From Bacteroidia bacterium (lineage in GTDB: Bacteria > Bacteroidota > Bacteroidia > Bacteroidales > CAJPTX01), in contig CAJPTS010000052.1 in NCBI GenBank assembly GCA_905373625.1, positions 1-9,465 on the forward strand: DNA of 9,465 bases, read 5' to 3'. How positions within the stretch are numbered: the stretch's first letter is position 1; every line of letters begins with the position of its first letter. Shown in pieces: positions 1 to 5,708 of the stretch. A program made the position numbers and the translations under genes. A model generated the notes under the pieces. That model saw only the letters and a program-made list of their open reading frames with translations, made no database searches and was not told where the DNA came from.

Positions 1-411
1 GAGATAATTCAGACCTCGAGTGAGTTCCGACAGAAACCCTTCTCGTACTGGTTGAAAGCTTTTTTTGCGACTTTTCTTTCTTGGACCTCTCGCTACTGGG
101 TGGTAAATGCCATCTTGCTTGCCTTCTTTCTTGTTCACGATCATTTCCTCATCTTCGCCCGTCAGCTGGTCATGTGGATTATGATGCTCGTGAGTCCTAC
201 ACCTGGCGGGAGCGGTTTTGCAGAGTACGTATTCTCCCGTTATTTAGGAGATTTTATCCCCGTAGCCCCAGAGAATATCGGCGCAGTAGCCATAGTCTTG
301 GCTCTTATTTGGCGACTGGCGACCTACTACCCCTACCTACTCATCGGCGTCTTCCTCCTACCGAAATGGATGCGCAAAAACTTCCGTTCTAGCAAAAAAG
401 CCAAAGCATAA
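1..411 (+). CDS. Flippase-like membrane protein (LPG synthase TM / UPF0104 family), 3' part
   Basis: The reading frame is open from base 1, so 136 codons of the C-terminal part of a longer protein are visible and the true start lies before the window. A TTG at 52 is not a credible start because in-frame coding runs straight through it. The visible part is strongly hydrophobic: segments at about 33-45, 49-64 and 93-121 (window numbering), a PTPGGSG motif at 66-72 between membrane segments, then LGDFIP and a WRLATYYPYL stretch, and a basic tail. TPGG-type loops and this ending are typical of the flippase-like family that includes the membrane domain of MprF and AglD-like proteins, usually about 330 residues. 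Members are thought to move or handle lipid-linked substrates in the inner membrane; the substrate here cannot be told. The stop overlaps the next ATG (TAATG), suggesting coupled translation. Family call fairly sure, function unknown. Confidence 0.75.
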   Translation, partial: EIIQTSSEFRQKPFSYWLKAFFATFLSWTSRYWVVNAILLAFFLVHDHFLIFARQLVMWIMMLVSPTPGGSGFAEYVFSRYLGDFIPVAPENIGAVAIVLALIWRLATYYPYLLIGVFLLPKWMRKNFRSSKKAKA

Positions 412-1646
412 TGGAACGCCTAGAAGTACTCGCCCCAGCAGGCAACTTTGCCTGTCTACGCGCAGCAATACAAGGAGGCGCAGACTCTGTTTTCTTAGGA
501 GTAGGCGAACTAAATATGCGCGCGTCTTCCAATACGAATTTCACCGTGGAGACACTTCCCGAGGCGGTAGCAATATGTCACGACGCTGGTGTAAAACTCT
601 ATTTGACAGTAAATACCATTATCTATAACGAAGAGCTCGAGGCCGTACGGCAGACCCTGGAACTCGCACGAAAGACTGGCGTAGATGCCATCATCGCGAG
701 TGACCAAGCAGTGATCTCCTTAGCACATACACTGGGGCTACGCGTACACTTGTCTACGCAGCTGAGTATTTCTAACACCGAGAGCCTGAAGTTCTACAGT
801 CACTGGGCAGATGTTGCTGTTTTGGCGCGCGAACTCAGCCTAGAGCAAGTGGCTAAAATAGCCGAAGACATTCGTACGCAAAACATCTGCGGACCCTCTG
901 GCAAACTAATGCAAATAGAGATCTTCTGCCACGGAGCATTGTGTATGGCCATATCGGGCAAGTGCTATCTCAGCCTTCACGAGGCAAATCGTTCTGCAAA
1001 TCGCGGCTCGTGTGTTCAAATATGCCGTCGTTCCTATGAACTCCGCGACACCGAATCTGACAATGCTATTGCGGTGGAGAATGAATACCTCATGTCGCCC
1101 AAAGATCTGAAGACTATACACTTTCTCAACAAGATTGCAGATGCGGGGGTAAGCATACTGAAGATCGAGGGACGTGCTCGCAGCCCCGAATATGTTCTAA
1201 CCGTGGTAAAATGCTACCGCGAGGCTGCCGATGCTCTTATGAATGGTACGTGGGACGCTGCAAAGCTTGCAGACTGGGAGGCACGCTTGGCCTCTGTATT
1301 TAATCGCGGTTTTTGGAATGGTTACTACCTAGGACAGCGCTTAGGAGAGTGGTCTGCACAGTATGGATCTTCTGCCACGGAGAAAAAAGTACAAATCGGG
1401 CAAGTACGGAACTTTTACGACCGTCTGTCTGTGGCAGAAGTACAAGTTCGGTCAGAACAAATTGCCGTGGGCGATAATCTTTTTATAATAGGCGAGACAA
1501 CGGGGGTGGTGGAGGTGACAATAAAAGAGCTCCGCGACGACGCAGGCTGTTTATGCCAAGTGCTAAAAAAAGGCACTATAGGCGCCTTCCGAACACCAGC
1601 TAAGGTACGTAAGGGCGATAAGATATTCCTGCGTGTGACGTCCTAA
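411..1646 (+). CDS. U32-family protein, TrhP/YegQ-like (probable Fe-S tRNA hydroxylase type)
   Basis: This 411-residue protein begins LEVLAPAGN, the usual U32 N-terminus of a TIM-barrel-like domain. The complete U32 signature is present at 170-188: E170, F172, H174-G175-A176, C178, G183, C185 and S188. C201 and C205 follow (GSCVQICRRSYEL). C178, C185, C201 and C205 are the likely [4Fe-4S] ligands by analogy with UbiU/UbiV and TrhP. MSPKDL (228-233) and LKIEGR (250-255) are further family blocks, and residues about 325-408 form the small beta-rich U32 C-terminal domain (IGQVRNFYD, VGDNLFIIG). Although the family is named peptidase U32, characterised members (TrhP, RlhA, UbiU/V) are prephenate- or O2-independent hydroxylases acting on tRNA U34, 23S rRNA or quinone precursors. 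Length and architecture fit TrhP (about 420-450 residues) best, so tRNA U34 hydroxylation is my preferred inference. The ATG overlaps the upstream stop by one base and has no Shine-Dalgarno, so translation is probably coupled. Confidence 0.88.
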   Translation: MERLEVLAPAGNFACLRAAIQGGADSVFLGVGELNMRASSNTNFTVETLPEAVAICHDAGVKLYLTVNTIIYNEELEAVRQTLELARKTGVDAIIASDQAVISLAHTLGLRVHLSTQLSISNTESLKFYSHWADVAVLARELSLEQVAKIAEDIRTQNICGPSGKLMQIEIFCHGALCMAISGKCYLSLHEANRSANRGSCVQICRRSYELRDTESDNAIAVENEYLMSPKDLKTIHFLNKIADAGVSILKIEGRARSPEYVLTVVKCYREAADALMNGTWDAAKLADWEARLASVFNRGFWNGYYLGQRLGEWSAQYGSSATEKKVQIGQVRNFYDRLSVAEVQVRSEQIAVGDNLFIIGETTGVVEVTIKELRDDAGCLCQVLKKGTIGAFRTPAKVRKGDKIFLRVTS

Positions 1647-1710
1647 CCTGAACATAAGCCTGCTGCTTGGTAGTGCTGAAGTGTAAGATTTATAACAGAT
1701 TGCAACTAAT

Positions 1711-1730
1711 AACGTAAGAACTACGTTTTT
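1711..1730 (+). terminator. Weak hairpin with T-run after the U32 gene
   Basis: AACGTA (1711-1716) pairs with TACGTT (1722-1727) around a five-base loop, and the 3' arm runs into TTTTT (1726-1730). The stem is only six pairs with two G-C pairs, so it would be a weak intrinsic terminator. It lies in the 123-base gap between the U32 gene and the MCP, where a transcript boundary is expected. It could equally be chance. Confidence 0.3.
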
Positions 1731-1769
1731 GCCAGTTAAGGAGTGAATACAGATTAAACATATTCGTCA

Positions 1770-3485
1770 ATGTTCAAATACTCTAATTTGCGGATACGCG
1801 CAAAATTATATGTAGCGTTTGCTATGGTTCTAGTTTTTGGTGGGATCGGCGCTTTTACAGTCACCAAACTTTCAGGGATGTCTATGGCGGCAGCATCTGT
1901 AGAATCAGATGTCCGCTATGCTGAGACGAATTTTGTAAATGCCCGTATGGCTGCTAATCAGTATAACACGACGCTCAAAGAAGAACTAACGGAGATCGCC
2001 TTCCATTGTCTCGATAGCGCGACGATCGGGATGGAGGGCGCGCAAAAGACATTGCAAAATCTGGGGCTAGACGAATTACATAATCGCGCGGAAGTCCTAT
2101 TAAATGCACTCACAGAATACCGAGATCACCTTAACGAATACATTGCACTACGGAAAAAGTTAGATACACATAACAAAGCCGTCAGCGAAAAACTAGGCGT
2201 ACTCTCCCAAGAAATCGGAGCATTAGCTCCCTTCTCGGCTGTTTCACATATTACCGTGACGTCGACTCTACTGTTCAATCGCTACTCTGACTTGATGCAG
2301 CTCTCTTTTTTGAAAGAAGCCCTTACTACAGCCGAACGCGCCCTGCCTGCGGGGCTCGCTGGCGCCACATACGAAAAAGCTAGCGAATACCGCGAACTTC
2401 TAAAGACCTTACTTGCCGAAGCCGAGCAGACGAGCACGGCTGGGAATGCAATTATTTTGCTCAATGAAAAAGTGGCAACCGAAGTACTAATCATTTCAGA
2501 AGGGAGTTTCCAATACCGTAAAGAGTTGGAAAAGCAGACTTTGTTCTGGACAATAATCATCCTTATAGCACTTGTCGTCTGCGCAGTTCTGGTATCTTTT
2601 CTCCTAGCGCGTTACCTGACTCGGATTATACACGGCGCAGTAGCCGAGGTCGATGAATGTGCCAAAGGCGACTTCAGTGCACGCGCGGATCAGCGTTCTA
2701 TCAATGATAAGGATGAATTTGGCGAGCTTGCACGCTCGTTGAAACAGATGTCTGGTATGATACGCCAGACAGTAGGTGCGGTGGTCGACGGAATGGAGAA
2801 CGTTGCTTCTGCCTCTGGAGCGCTGACCACAGTCTCGCAGCAACTCTCAGAGGGGGCGAATTCGCAAGCGGCTAGTGCCGAGCAGATTAGTAGTGCCATG
2901 GGGGAAATGGTGACCAGCATTGAGGCCAATACACACAGTGCTATGGAGACCGAGACCATCGCTAAAAATATGGAGCAACGTATCAACAAGGTGGCAGAAG
3001 GCGCACACAAAGTGGCAGAAGCCGTAACAGACATCGTGAGCAAAATCAATGTCATTAGCGAAATTGCGGTACAGACGAACATCTTGGCGCTAAATGCTGC
3101 CGTAGAAGCTGCACGAGCAGGCGAGCACGGACGTGGATTCTCGGTAGTAGCCTCCGAAGTACGGAAATTGGCTGAACGGAGTAAACTGGCCGCCGACGAG
3201 ATACAGAACATATCGCAAGTGGCAGTTCGTGTTACGGGAGTAGCCGAATCCGAATTACTCTCGGTAGTCCCCGACGTGACGCGTACGGCGCAATTAGTAC
3301 AGGAAATCTCCGTTGCGAGTCAAGAACAGCGCTCTGGGGTTGAGCAGATCAATGCGGCCATTATACAGCTGAACGATGTGGTACAACAGAACGCCTCAAC
3401 GAGTGAGGAAATGACTACTAGCGCCGAGCAATTAGATTCGCAAGCCAATGCGCTTCGCGAAATAATGAAACAATTTACCGTATAA
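1770..3485 (+). CDS. Methyl-accepting chemotaxis protein (transmembrane chemoreceptor)
   Basis: This 571-residue protein has classic receptor topology. A short basic N-terminus leads into TM1 (about 13-33), a periplasmic, mainly helical sensor region follows (about 34-257), then TM2 (about 258-280), a HAMP domain (about 281-333) and the cytoplasmic signalling domain (about 334-571). The hairpin tip is canonical: EIAVQTNILALNAAVEAARAG (431-451) then EHGRGFSVVASEVRKLAE (452-469). Methylation-type sites are visible around E371/Q372 and E546/E547, each flanked by small residues as expected for CheR/CheB substrates. There is no NWETF-like CheR tether at the C-terminus. The sensor, about 225 residues, is too long for one four-helix bundle and may be HBM-like (two stacked bundles), which is inference. 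In HAMP the usual proline after TR is replaced by Ile (I286), while DEFGEL (315-320) is kept. Heptad-spaced KVAE repeats occur at 407-416. The ATG at 1770 opens with a basic residue run before TM1; AAGGAG at 1738-1743 is too distant to serve it. No che genes flank it. Confidence 0.95.
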   Translation: MFKYSNLRIRAKLYVAFAMVLVFGGIGAFTVTKLSGMSMAAASVESDVRYAETNFVNARMAANQYNTTLKEELTEIAFHCLDSATIGMEGAQKTLQNLGLDELHNRAEVLLNALTEYRDHLNEYIALRKKLDTHNKAVSEKLGVLSQEIGALAPFSAVSHITVTSTLLFNRYSDLMQLSFLKEALTTAERALPAGLAGATYEKASEYRELLKTLLAEAEQTSTAGNAIILLNEKVATEVLIISEGSFQYRKELEKQTLFWTIIILIALVVCAVLVSFLLARYLTRIIHGAVAEVDECAKGDFSARADQRSINDKDEFGELARSLKQMSGMIRQTVGAVVDGMENVASASGALTTVSQQLSEGANSQAASAEQISSAMGEMVTSIEANTHSAMETETIAKNMEQRINKVAEGAHKVAEAVTDIVSKINVISEIAVQTNILALNAAVEAARAGEHGRGFSVVASEVRKLAERSKLAADEIQNISQVAVRVTGVAESELLSVVPDVTRTAQLVQEISVASQEQRSGVEQINAAIIQLNDVVQQNASTSEEMTTSAEQLDSQANALREIMKQFTV

Positions 3486-3504
3486 TTTTTTTACAGAATA
3501 GAGT

Positions 3505-3534
3505 AAAGCGAGATCTTATGGTCTCGCTTTTTTT
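3505..3534 (+). terminator. Strong intrinsic terminator after the MCP gene
   Basis: AAAGCGAGATC (3505-3515) pairs with GGTCTCGCTTT (3520-3530) around a TTAT loop: an 11-pair stem with a single T-G wobble, ending in an uninterrupted T-run through 3534. It starts 20 bases after the MCP stop and should end that transcript, isolating it from the etf operon. Confidence 0.9.
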
Positions 3535-3749
3535 ATCTTGCCTCTTACGTATCCAGACGTGCTTTGCTTTCTTCATTCTCGCCGCAATTAAAGCTTAGCT
3601 TGCCTTGCAACGTAAAGCTTAAAATATCGTATGCACTAAAAAGCGGATTAATACCATTATTAGTACAAATGCACAAATATCATCTATTTAAGTACGAACG
3701 CGCACGCTGTAAGCACATTTACAAACCCTTCAACAATTAAGAATATAGT
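3535..3749. other. AT-rich intergenic region without a recognisable gene
   Basis: Between the MCP terminator and the etfB promoter I see no credible coding frame and no structured RNA. Two small structures are visible: the octamer AAAGCTTA twice at 3590-3597 and 3614-3621, and an inverted repeat ATTAATA-CCAT-TATTAGT (3647-3664, one T-G mismatch). Either could be a regulator site for the downstream operon, but both are AT-rich and could be chance. Confidence 0.45.
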
Positions 3750-3757
3750 TACTTTTG
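3750..3757 (+). promoter_or_regulatory. Bacteroidota-type -7 promoter element upstream of etfB
   Basis: TACTTTTG matches the Bacteroidota sigma-ABfr -7 consensus TAnnTTTG exactly. It sits 25 bases before the etfB ATG, giving a predicted 5' leader of roughly 20 bases. No good TTTG-type -33 box is found at the expected distance (the stretch near 3725-3733 is only a weak match), so this is a good but not certain promoter. It would drive etfB-etfA-acd and perhaps the M13 peptidase. Confidence 0.6.
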
Positions 3758-3782
3758 TGTTTGACGAGGAAAATAATTCGAG

Positions 3783-4628
3783 ATGGAAGAATTACGAATA
3801 GTAGTCTTGGCCAAGCAAGTGCCAGACACCCGTGCCGCTGGCAAAGATGCCATGAAGGTTGATGGTACGGTAAACCGTGCAGCACTGCCTGCAATTTTTA
3901 ATCCCGAAGATTTGAATGCGCTAGAACTCGCGCTGCAACTAAAGGATGAAAATCCAGACGTCCGTGTCACCATACTTACTATGGGACCACCCCGTGCAGC
4001 CAACATTATTCGCGAAGGTTTGTTCCGCGGTGCAGACGACGGGGTTTTACTCACCGACAGTGCTTTTGCAGGCTCTGACACCTTGGCCACCTCTTACGCA
4101 CTCGCCTGTGCACTCCGCAAGCTGAACCCCGCAATGGTTATCGCAGGACGGCAGGCCATCGATGGCGATACAGCTCAAGTAGGACCACAAGTAGCTCAAA
4201 AATTAGGCTGGTCGCAAATTACATACGTGGAGTATGCTCGGCTGGAGGGCAAGACGGTCTACGCACGTCGCCGTGTAGAACGAGGTGTAGAAGAACTAAA
4301 AGGTTCGTTACCGATTGTCCTCACTGTGAATGCAACCGCTCCCGAGTGTCGTTCGCGCAATGCAAAATTGCTCATGCAGTGGAAACGCGCAGCTGCTCCG
4401 TCAGAGAAAGTTGCCGATGATGGCTACAAGCACCCCCTCATCGAAGAATGGAATGCGTCCATGCTCGATGCGAACCCCCAAGAATTAGGGCTCTCGGGCT
4501 CCCCCACCAAGGTTAAGACGGTACAAAATGTTGTTTTCCAAGTGAAAGAATCAAAAAGCTTTGACGCAAGTGCAGCTTCGATTGATGAACTTGTACGCGA
4601 GTTAATGGCAAATCATACAATTGGTTAG
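3783..4628 (+). CDS. etfB: Electron transfer flavoprotein beta subunit (EtfB), bifurcating-type
   Basis: This 281-residue protein is a full-length EtfB, the small subunit of the ETF heterodimer that carries electrons from or to acyl-CoA dehydrogenases in the cytoplasm. The start IVVLAKQVPDT (6-16) and NRAALPAIFNPEDLNALELAL (31-51) are family hallmarks. AFAGSDTLATSYAL (94-107) and GRQAIDGDTAQVGPQVA (122-138) form the nucleotide-binding region. The GDTAQVGP wording is that of ETFs from anaerobes that bind a second FAD and bifurcate electrons; mitochondrial-type ETFs bind AMP there. LSGSPTKVK (237-245) is the conserved loop near the partner interface. ATG at 3783 puts the family N-terminus in place; there is no Shine-Dalgarno, only GAG directly before the ATG. 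It is followed 28 bases later by etfA. Identification is firm; bifurcation itself is inference from motif style. Confidence 0.96.
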   Translation: MEELRIVVLAKQVPDTRAAGKDAMKVDGTVNRAALPAIFNPEDLNALELALQLKDENPDVRVTILTMGPPRAANIIREGLFRGADDGVLLTDSAFAGSDTLATSYALACALRKLNPAMVIAGRQAIDGDTAQVGPQVAQKLGWSQITYVEYARLEGKTVYARRRVERGVEELKGSLPIVLTVNATAPECRSRNAKLLMQWKRAAAPSEKVADDGYKHPLIEEWNASMLDANPQELGLSGSPTKVKTVQNVVFQVKESKSFDASAASIDELVRELMANHTIG

Positions 4629-4643
4629 AGAGTTACGAGTTAT

Positions 4644-4650
4644 AGGAGGT
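4644..4650 (+). promoter_or_regulatory. Strong Shine-Dalgarno setting the etfA GTG start
   Basis: AGGAGGT lies six bases before GTG at 4657. It is the only strong ribosome binding site at a correct distance in the window and shows that etfA starts at this GTG, not at the in-frame TTG at 4621 that overlaps the etfB stop. Confidence 0.85.
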
Positions 4651-4656
4651 ATAGCG

Positions 4657-5676
4657 GTGAATAACGTATTTGTATATCTTGAAATCGAGGGACGCGAGAT
4701 CGCTGATGTCAGCTTGGAACTCTTAACCAAAGCGCGTACCCTAGCTTCGACGTTGGGCGTAGAGGTTGAGGCGATTGCCATAGGTCATAATCTGGACTGG
4801 GTATTACCCATTTGCGAGAAATACGGAGCTACACGTCTGCACGTGGCAGATGACAAACGCCTAGAGTTTTACTTAACATTGCCGTATGAGCACATTCTTT
4901 GTGACCTCTTTGCACGCGAGAAACCACAGATAGCACTCTTCGGAGCAACTTCTGTAGGACGCGACCTAGGACCACGTGTTTCGTCGGCTCTTCATAGTGG
5001 CTTAACGGCAGATTGTACTAGCTTGGAAATCGGCGAATACAATGATGTGAAGGCTAAAAAGCAGTATGAAAACCTGCTGTTCCAGATTCGCCCTGCGTTT
5101 GGTGGAAATATCATAGCCACGATTGTAAACCCCGACTGCCGTCCTCAGATGGCCACGGTGCGCGAAGGTGTCATGAAGCGCGAAGAGTTGAAAACTCCAG
5201 TGAAGTGCCAAACCGTTAAAATAGAGGTCAACAAGGTGCTGCGCGACGAAGATTTTATCGTCGCCATCGTTTCACGGCAAATGGAAAAACAAGCCGTAAA
5301 CGTAAAAGGAGCAAACATCATTGTTTCTGGGGGGTACGGAGTAGGAAGTCGTGAGGGCTTTGATAAGTTGTTTCAATTGGCACACTTGTTAGGTGGCGAA
5401 GTAGGCGCATCGCGTGCCGCCGTAGATGCGGGGTATGCTGACCATGAGCGCCAAATAGGGCAAACAGGGGTGACGGTGCGCCCGAAATTGTACATCGCTT
5501 GTGGAATCTCTGGGCAGGTGCAGCATACTGCGGGGATGAGCGAATCGGCTATGATAATCTCTATCAATACGGATCCTAATGCTCCTATCAACCAAATTGC
5601 AGATTATACGGTTGTAGGAGATTATACAGAGGTGATAGACCGCTTCATCGAGTCCTTTAAGCGGAATTCGAAGTAG
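4657..5676 (+). CDS. etfA: Electron transfer flavoprotein alpha subunit (EtfA)
   Basis: This 339-residue protein is the FAD-carrying ETF subunit that partners the upstream EtfB. The start is GTG at 4657, giving MNNVFVYLEIEG, the usual EtfA N-terminus; it is supported by AGGAGGT six bases upstream. N-terminal domain blocks include GATSVGRDLGPRVSSAL (96-112), GLTADCTSLEIG (115-126), RPAFGGNIIATI (145-156) and RPQMATVREGVM (162-173). The C-terminal FAD domain has SGGYGVGSREGF (224-235), GASRAAVDAGY (250-260), the signature QIGQTGVTVRPKLYIACGIS (266-285) followed by GQVQHTAGM (286-294), and INTDPNAPINQIADYTVVGD (303-322). All flavin-binding blocks look intact. A longer TTG-initiated form from 4621 (351 residues) would add non-conserved residues and is unlikely. 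The dehydrogenase gene follows 32 bases later (from ATG 5709). Confidence 0.96.
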   Translation: MNNVFVYLEIEGREIADVSLELLTKARTLASTLGVEVEAIAIGHNLDWVLPICEKYGATRLHVADDKRLEFYLTLPYEHILCDLFAREKPQIALFGATSVGRDLGPRVSSALHSGLTADCTSLEIGEYNDVKAKKQYENLLFQIRPAFGGNIIATIVNPDCRPQMATVREGVMKREELKTPVKCQTVKIEVNKVLRDEDFIVAIVSRQMEKQAVNVKGANIIVSGGYGVGSREGFDKLFQLAHLLGGEVGASRAAVDAGYADHERQIGQTGVTVRPKLYIACGISGQVQHTAGMSESAMIISINTDPNAPINQIADYTVVGDYTEVIDRFIESFKRNSK

Positions 5677-5708
5677 CAACTCGTTGCATTAGAAATTTGA
5701 ATACGGAG

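Noticed and set aside
52..54. TTG at 52 as the start of a 119-residue membrane protein
   Set aside because: The frame stays open to base 1 with coding-like sequence, and the family is about 330 residues, so the gene is simply cut by the window edge.
81..392. 103-codon + strand frame inside the flippase-like gene
   Set aside because: Out of frame with a clearly conserved membrane protein; Arg/Pro/Leu-rich composition without domain features.
411..1646. Reading the U32 gene as a secreted collagenase-type protease
   Set aside because: There is no signal peptide, and the Cys pattern matches the Fe-S hydroxylase members; the peptidase name is historical.
1738..1743. AAGGAG as ribosome binding site of the MCP
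   Set aside because: It ends 26 bases before the ATG, too far, and the closer in-frame GTG at 1743 meets a stop after four codons.
2991..3021. Direct repeat GTGGCAGAAG in the MCP gene
   Set aside because: The 21-base spacing equals seven codons and encodes the heptad pattern of the receptor coiled coil, so it reflects protein structure and not a DNA repeat element.
2690..3211. 173-codon open frame on the minus strand inside the MCP
   Set aside because: It is antisense to the highly conserved signalling domain, and its Ala/Ser-rich composition is what the reverse complement of such a coding region gives. No start signal or family resemblance.
5676..5687. GCAAC-TC-GTTGC dyad between etfA and the dehydrogenase gene as a terminator
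   Set aside because: The stem is only four to five pairs with a tiny loop and no T-run, inside what looks like a continuous operon.
5697..5708. TTG at 5697 as the dehydrogenase start
   Set aside because: ATG at 5709, four codons later, gives the N-terminus expected for the family; the extra residues have no support.
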